A DNA stretch of 11,693 nucleotides, taken from the NCBI GenBank assembly GCA_005281725.1, contig SSBO01000104.1, positions 1 to 11,693 on the forward strand, given 5' to 3'. Below, in pieces: positions 8,840-11,693 of this stretch; position 1 is the first letter of the stretch, and the number at the start of each line of letters is the position of its first letter. Source of the DNA: Wuchereria bancrofti. Its lineage: Eukaryota; Nematoda; Chromadorea; Rhabditida; Onchocercidae. The translations under genes and the position numbers were made by a program. The notes under the pieces were generated by a model. It saw nothing but the letters and a program-made list of their open reading frames with translations, searched no databases and had not been told where the DNA came from.

Positions 8840-9262
8840 CGACGACAACGATGAATACAATCCTGCCAGAAGTTTACGACAGAAGCTTATACGATGTTGG
8901 AAAAATACACTTAAAACTTTAGACATTTTTTGGAACAAATGGAAAGGAAAATAAATACTTAGCCACACTAAGAGAAAGGGCTCAAGCAAATCATGTTCAC
9001 CCAAAATGTACGGCCAGAAACGATGAAGGAAGTTGTATTATTAGATGAACCAGGAATTCCACGAGGAATTTGGAAAGCAAAAATAGTAAGTTTAAAAGAG
9101 GAAAGAGACAGGAAAATAACTGAATTGAAATCCCCAAACGGGAATACAGTTATACGACCCATAAACTTATTATACCCTCTGGAACTGCAAGACACATATG
9201 AAACGGAAATGCCTGAAGAATATGAAAAAGAATTTCCTAAGAGCGAAGGAAACAGAAAATGA
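8815..9262 (+). pseudogene. Element B pol: integrase end fused by deletion to DUF5641
   Basis: From about 8830 the frame reads PMFNDDNDEYNPA, then RCWKNTLKTLDIFWNKW, matching YWKSILKTLDVFWEIW of element A at about 3136-3185; it stops at 8954. From 8993 in frame 2 it reads DEPGIPRGIWKAKIVSL, then IRPINLLYPLELQ, the end of DUF5641, with a stop at 9260-9262. Compared with element A about 400 bp of integrase core is missing between 8815 and 8830. Confidence 0.82.
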
Positions 9263-9351
9263 AAAGGATATGAAAACGTCAGATAAAATCACTAGATGAT
9301 GGACCAATATCATCCAGAACGAAAAGTCACGTCACCGTCCCAGGTTCGGAG
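9263..9351 (+). other. Short tail between pol and 3' LTR of element B
   Basis: There is no env gene and no clean polypurine tract directly before the LTR; the last bases are CCAGGTTCGGAG. The purine-rich GAAGGAAACAGAAAATGAAA lies about 90 bp upstream, across the end of pol. Either the polypurine tract has decayed or an env-containing segment was deleted. Confidence 0.5.
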
Positions 9352-9668
9352 TGTCGGCAAATAGGTCAAAAGTATTATTACAGTAACTGAAGAAAGGGAT
9401 TGTATATAGTGTATAAAGGATCTTATTGTTAATAAAGAAACAAGGGAGGGCGCTAACAAAGGAGTCAGCCTAACAGGCAACACAAAAATGGAAAAGGAGC
9501 AACCAGATAATAAAAGAGCAAATTAAGGGGTTTGATCTCAACAAAGAGGTGCTCTCAGCGATATAAGCAGAACAATTTCTTATTATGGATATTACATCGG
9601 GTCGACGGGAAATTCAATGAGTGGAGAAATACAACTGCAAGAATAATATTCTTGCAAATAAACGACGA

Positions 9669-9673
9669 CAAGC
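9669..9673. repeat. Target-site duplication CAAGC, left copy (solo LTR)
   Basis: CAAGC directly precedes TGTCG. The right copy follows CGACA at 10228-10232. The empty site in B's 5' LTR has one copy. Confidence 0.9.
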
Positions 9674-10227
9674 TGTCGTGGAGTTTTGTTGAAGTATTTG
9701 CAGTTTAGTCAATAGTTGGAATAAGCAGAGGATTTCCTTACGTTGTTTGTAGAGGATTGAAGATCAGTGATAATTTGGAGTATTAGTAGCGCCAAGTTGG
9801 TTGGGAATAAGGAGCGTTTGTGTGTGTTACGTTGTGGATCAAGGTATGAGTTAAATCTCTATTTGACAATGGTAAAGATAACAAGGAGGAATGAGTATAG
9901 TCGAGCGTAGTAATATTAACAACTGAAAAATGTGTAACAAGGAGTACAGTTTATATAATAAAAAAAGTAGGAGTGGTTTAGCTGTAATTATTTTAATAGA
10001 GGCATATAAAGATCAAAGTTCTCGGGAATTGCATTATAACTGCTCAGACAGGAAGCAATTAGGAAGAATTTTACAATTATTTTAATTGCTCAGGCCGGAA
10101 GCAATTTAGGAAAAATTACAATTATTTTAACAATTTGACTGAAGATTAAAGCACGATATACTATCGTTTAAAACAATTGAAGCAATTTCATATACTTTGG
10201 GTTTTTTGCGAATTGAAATTCGCGACA
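9674..10227. mobile_element. Solo LTR of a third element, 554 bp
   Basis: The insert begins TGTCG and ends CGACA, TG...CA with a 5-bp inverted terminal match, and is flanked by CAAGC at 9669-9673 and 10228-10232. The 5' LTR of B holds the single uninterrupted site (CGACGACAAGC at about 4085-4095). It is unlike B's LTR. It has a TATA-like TTTATATAATAAAA stretch near 9950-9965 and a perfect 7-bp stem GCGAATT/AATTCGC at 10208-10223, close to its end. Its orientation is not certain. It arose from insertion of a full element followed by LTR-LTR recombination. Confidence 0.9.
10041..10131. repeat. Imperfect tandem repeat of about 46 bp inside the solo LTR
   Basis: TGCTCAGACAGGAAGCAATT (10041-) and TGCTCAGGCCGGAAGCAATT (10087-) each run into a similar AGGAA...ACAATTATTTTAA stretch. 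Two units can be seen. They could be duplicated regulatory elements, as often found in LTR U3 regions, but that is not shown. Confidence 0.8.
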
Positions 10228-10366
10228 CAAGCAACGATCAAACCAACGACAGTTACGACATTCAACGACAATCCAGGGATTAAGAAGAAAATAGGAAACA
10301 AATTAATAAACAGATAATCGTCTCTTATATATAAAAAAAGGGGCAAATTATATTTTTTTTCCTACA

Positions 10367-10371
10367 ATCTC
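10367..10371. repeat. Target-site duplication ATCTC, right copy (element B)
   Basis: Matches 3529-3533; element A sequence continues from here. Confidence 0.9.
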
Positions 10372-10384
10372 ATCAAAAGGGGTA

Positions 10385-11639
10385 AGCAAGAATAACTTAA
10401 TTGTCTCACTTTTATCAGTGTCTATGCTTTATATTTTTATGACACAAGTGGAAGCAAACAAAGAATGCCAGTGGAAATGGGGAATACCATTCAATATTCC
10501 GGAAAAATGAAATTGTGAAGAAACCACGACACAAAACTCCACTCTGTTTCAAGTTAGCGTTTACACTTGTAGCCCCATCACGGTCCCTGCGATCAAATGT
10601 AACTGTTTGTACTAAAGCATTTTTATGGTTTTCATTATCAGTAATTTCGGACCAAACAACTACTTCCGCACCATCAACAGAAACTTGTGAAATTTTATGC
10701 AATCAAAGGCAGATGGATGGAAAGAAATTAACCCAAAATAATAAATAGACAACAACCAATTTACTACTCTTACGGATTGGGAGTTAGATGCCAAGCAACA
10801 ACAAATTTGGTATTAACAGAAGGAGAAATATTTCTGTACGATGGACATGGGGTTGTGTCGGATTTTGAAACCGCAGAAAATTGTGCTACACAAGAAAAAA
10901 TGTATCACCAACACTAGCATCGTTCTCTGGAACGTCGAACAAATAACAAGAAAATGTCTATATAGTGAGGTGGCAATCTTTAATGCTCAATATATGAAAA
11001 TAATGTCATTATAGACGAACTACAAACATCGTTCGTCTTCAGCAAGGAGAACAAAACATTTAGAAGTGGAAATTGCAATTTCACCAGTCTGATGAATGGT
11101 GACATTCTCATTGACATTGTGACGAAGATCGCTAATGTTAGAAGCAGGAGAAATCCGAACTTGGCACTCGCTTTACTCATAGGTAAACTAATAATGATGG
11201 AAACATATCAAGAGGACGATAACGATCCCGAAAATACGAAGCTTCAATACTTATTTGATAGTTGCAACAAGACTTTCAACAGCAACTAAAATTAGTGGAA
11301 CAACGGACTTGTGAGAATCGGAACAATCTGTTATTATTAATCGAGTGGTTGTCAATGGATAATCCTACTCTCGCTGCGAGTGTATTGTTGCAGAGAAATG
11401 ATGTAATAGCTAAAAGAATAGACGGAAAATTATTAATTGCACCGTGTAAGCCCGATTCGCTTAATCCGAAAATTATTGAAATTAAAGGCGGATTAATAAG
11501 TAAATTTGAAATCGATAAAGTCAATGCAGTACTGGAAATACTAGCGCAAAATCAACGAATGATCAATCCGAAATTCAAACGCAAAATCAACGAATGATCA
11601 ATGAACATCAATCCGAATTTCAAAACTAATAATCATATC
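10385..11639 (+). pseudogene. Env-like glycoprotein gene of element A, broken
   Basis: An env would be a membrane glycoprotein that enters the secretory pathway. Frame 2 opens with a hydrophobic leader (LIVSLLSVSMLYIFM, ending VEA before NKEC) that looks like a signal peptide. A Cys-rich segment with an N-glycosylation sequon (NST) follows. Homology is spread over frames 2, 3 (to 10748), 1 (about 10760-10917), 2 (about 10901-11010), 1 (about 11005-11289) and 3 (11262-11597). A late block reads PTLAASVLLQRNDVIAKRI. No transmembrane anchor is evident. Assignment as env rests on position after pol, the leader, cysteines and sequons; the family is not proven. All frames are interrupted, so no protein is made. 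Confidence 0.65.
11545..11602 (+). repeat. 35-bp duplication at the 3' end of the env-like gene
   Basis: CGCAAAATCAACGAATGATC at 11545 recurs at 11580, period 35 bp, and the following CCGAA(A/T)TTCAAA also recurs near 11613. It shifts the frame of the last env codons and brings the stop at 11595-11597. Confidence 0.85.
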
Positions 11640-11693
11640 ATATCTTTCATTGCGCATTGCTTTGTTGGTTTAATTACCCAAGTTTGAAATCAA
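11598..11693 (+). other. Tail of element A with a possible LTR start at 11663
   Basis: After the env-like gene there is a short AT-rich stretch. TGTTGG at 11663 leads into GGTTTAATTACCCAAGTTT (11667-11685), which matches two copies within the 240-bp segment of B's 5' LTR. It could be the first bases of A's 3' LTR or another repeat. The window ends before this can be tested. Confidence 0.35.

Larger units (their letters stand above)
3534..10366 (+). mobile_element. Element B: full-length but dead BEL/Pao LTR retrotransposon, nested in element A
   Basis: The element has two LTRs that start TGTCGGC and end CTACA, a primer-binding site just inside the 5' LTR, and gag-protease-RT-RNase H-integrase-DUF5641 in BEL/Pao order. 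Its limits are fixed by where the LTR pair stops matching and by the ATCTC duplication. Its coding part is about 5 kb and lacks an env gene. It is dead: at least ten frame changes, many stops, a deletion of most of the integrase core, and loss of catalytic residues in protease and RNase H. A solo LTR of a third element sits in its 3' LTR. Confidence 0.93.
9352..10366 (+). repeat. 3' LTR of element B (1015 bp, includes a solo LTR)
   Basis: Starts TGTCGGC, ends CCTACA. Without the solo LTR and its duplicated CAAGC it is 456 bp, against 459 bp for the shared parts of the 5' LTR. It lacks the 240-bp segment of the 5' LTR. The TATA and AATAAA signals are kept at 9412 and 9431. Confidence 0.92.
10367..11693 (+). 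mobile_element. Element A, right part: end of pol and env-like gene
   Basis: This follows B's 3' LTR and target duplication. Within a few codons A's pol frame meets a stop (TAA at 10383-10385), then an env-like coding region begins at once. The 3' LTR of A is not clearly in the window, unless it starts near 11663. Belonging to A rests on the duplication at B's ends and on the pol-env order known for env-bearing BEL/Pao elements. Confidence 0.8.

Noticed and set aside
1..9262. TGA/TAG at Trp positions as evidence of an altered genetic code
   Set aside because: Both TGA and TAG occur, TAA also occurs inside conserved motifs, and frameshifts are frequent. Pseudogene decay explains all of them.
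10415..10702. Minus-strand 95-codon frame over the env-like gene
   Set aside because: No recognisable motif, and the plus strand carries a leader, cysteines and sequons in the expected place after pol.

Overview
The window is a eukaryotic (almost certainly animal) repeat-rich region made of nested, decayed LTR retrotransposons of the BEL/Pao type. It is AT-rich, with no bacterial-style operons, and I see no host gene, tRNA, rRNA or CRISPR array. Every coding stretch matches the BEL/Pao order: coiled-coil gag, DUF1759, CCHC zinc knuckles, DUF1758-type aspartic protease, Peptidase_A17/reverse transcriptase, RNase H, H2C2 zinc-binding plus integrase core, DUF5641. One element also carries an env-like gene. 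Env-bearing BEL elements with a YVDN reverse transcriptase motif suggest a nematode genome, but that is inference; an arthropod or other animal is not excluded.

Layout. Element A occupies 1-3533 and resumes at 10367-11693. Its left part holds the end of the protease, RT, RNase H, integrase and the DUF5641 tail. Its right part is an env-like gene starting with a hydrophobic leader. Element B (3534-10366) is inserted at the pol/env junction of A. It has TG...CA long terminal repeats (3534-4232 and 9352-10366) and a perfect 5-bp target duplication ATCTC (3529-3533 and 10367-10371). B has a primer-binding site, gag, protease, RT, RNase H and part of integrase, but no env. A third element left a 554-bp solo LTR (9674-10227) inside B's 3' LTR, flanked by its own 5-bp duplication CAAGC. 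The insertion order is therefore A first, then B, then the third element, which later recombined to a solo LTR.

All genes are broken by stops, frameshifts, short tandem duplications and deletions. B has also lost the DxG protease active site, one RNase H aspartate and most of the integrase core. Neither element can be autonomous as it stands. The most useful signals are the two clean nested insertions, the very uneven divergence along B's LTR pair, a 240-bp segment found in only one of those LTRs, and the env-like gene split from its pol by B. I see no evidence of a new cellular system here.
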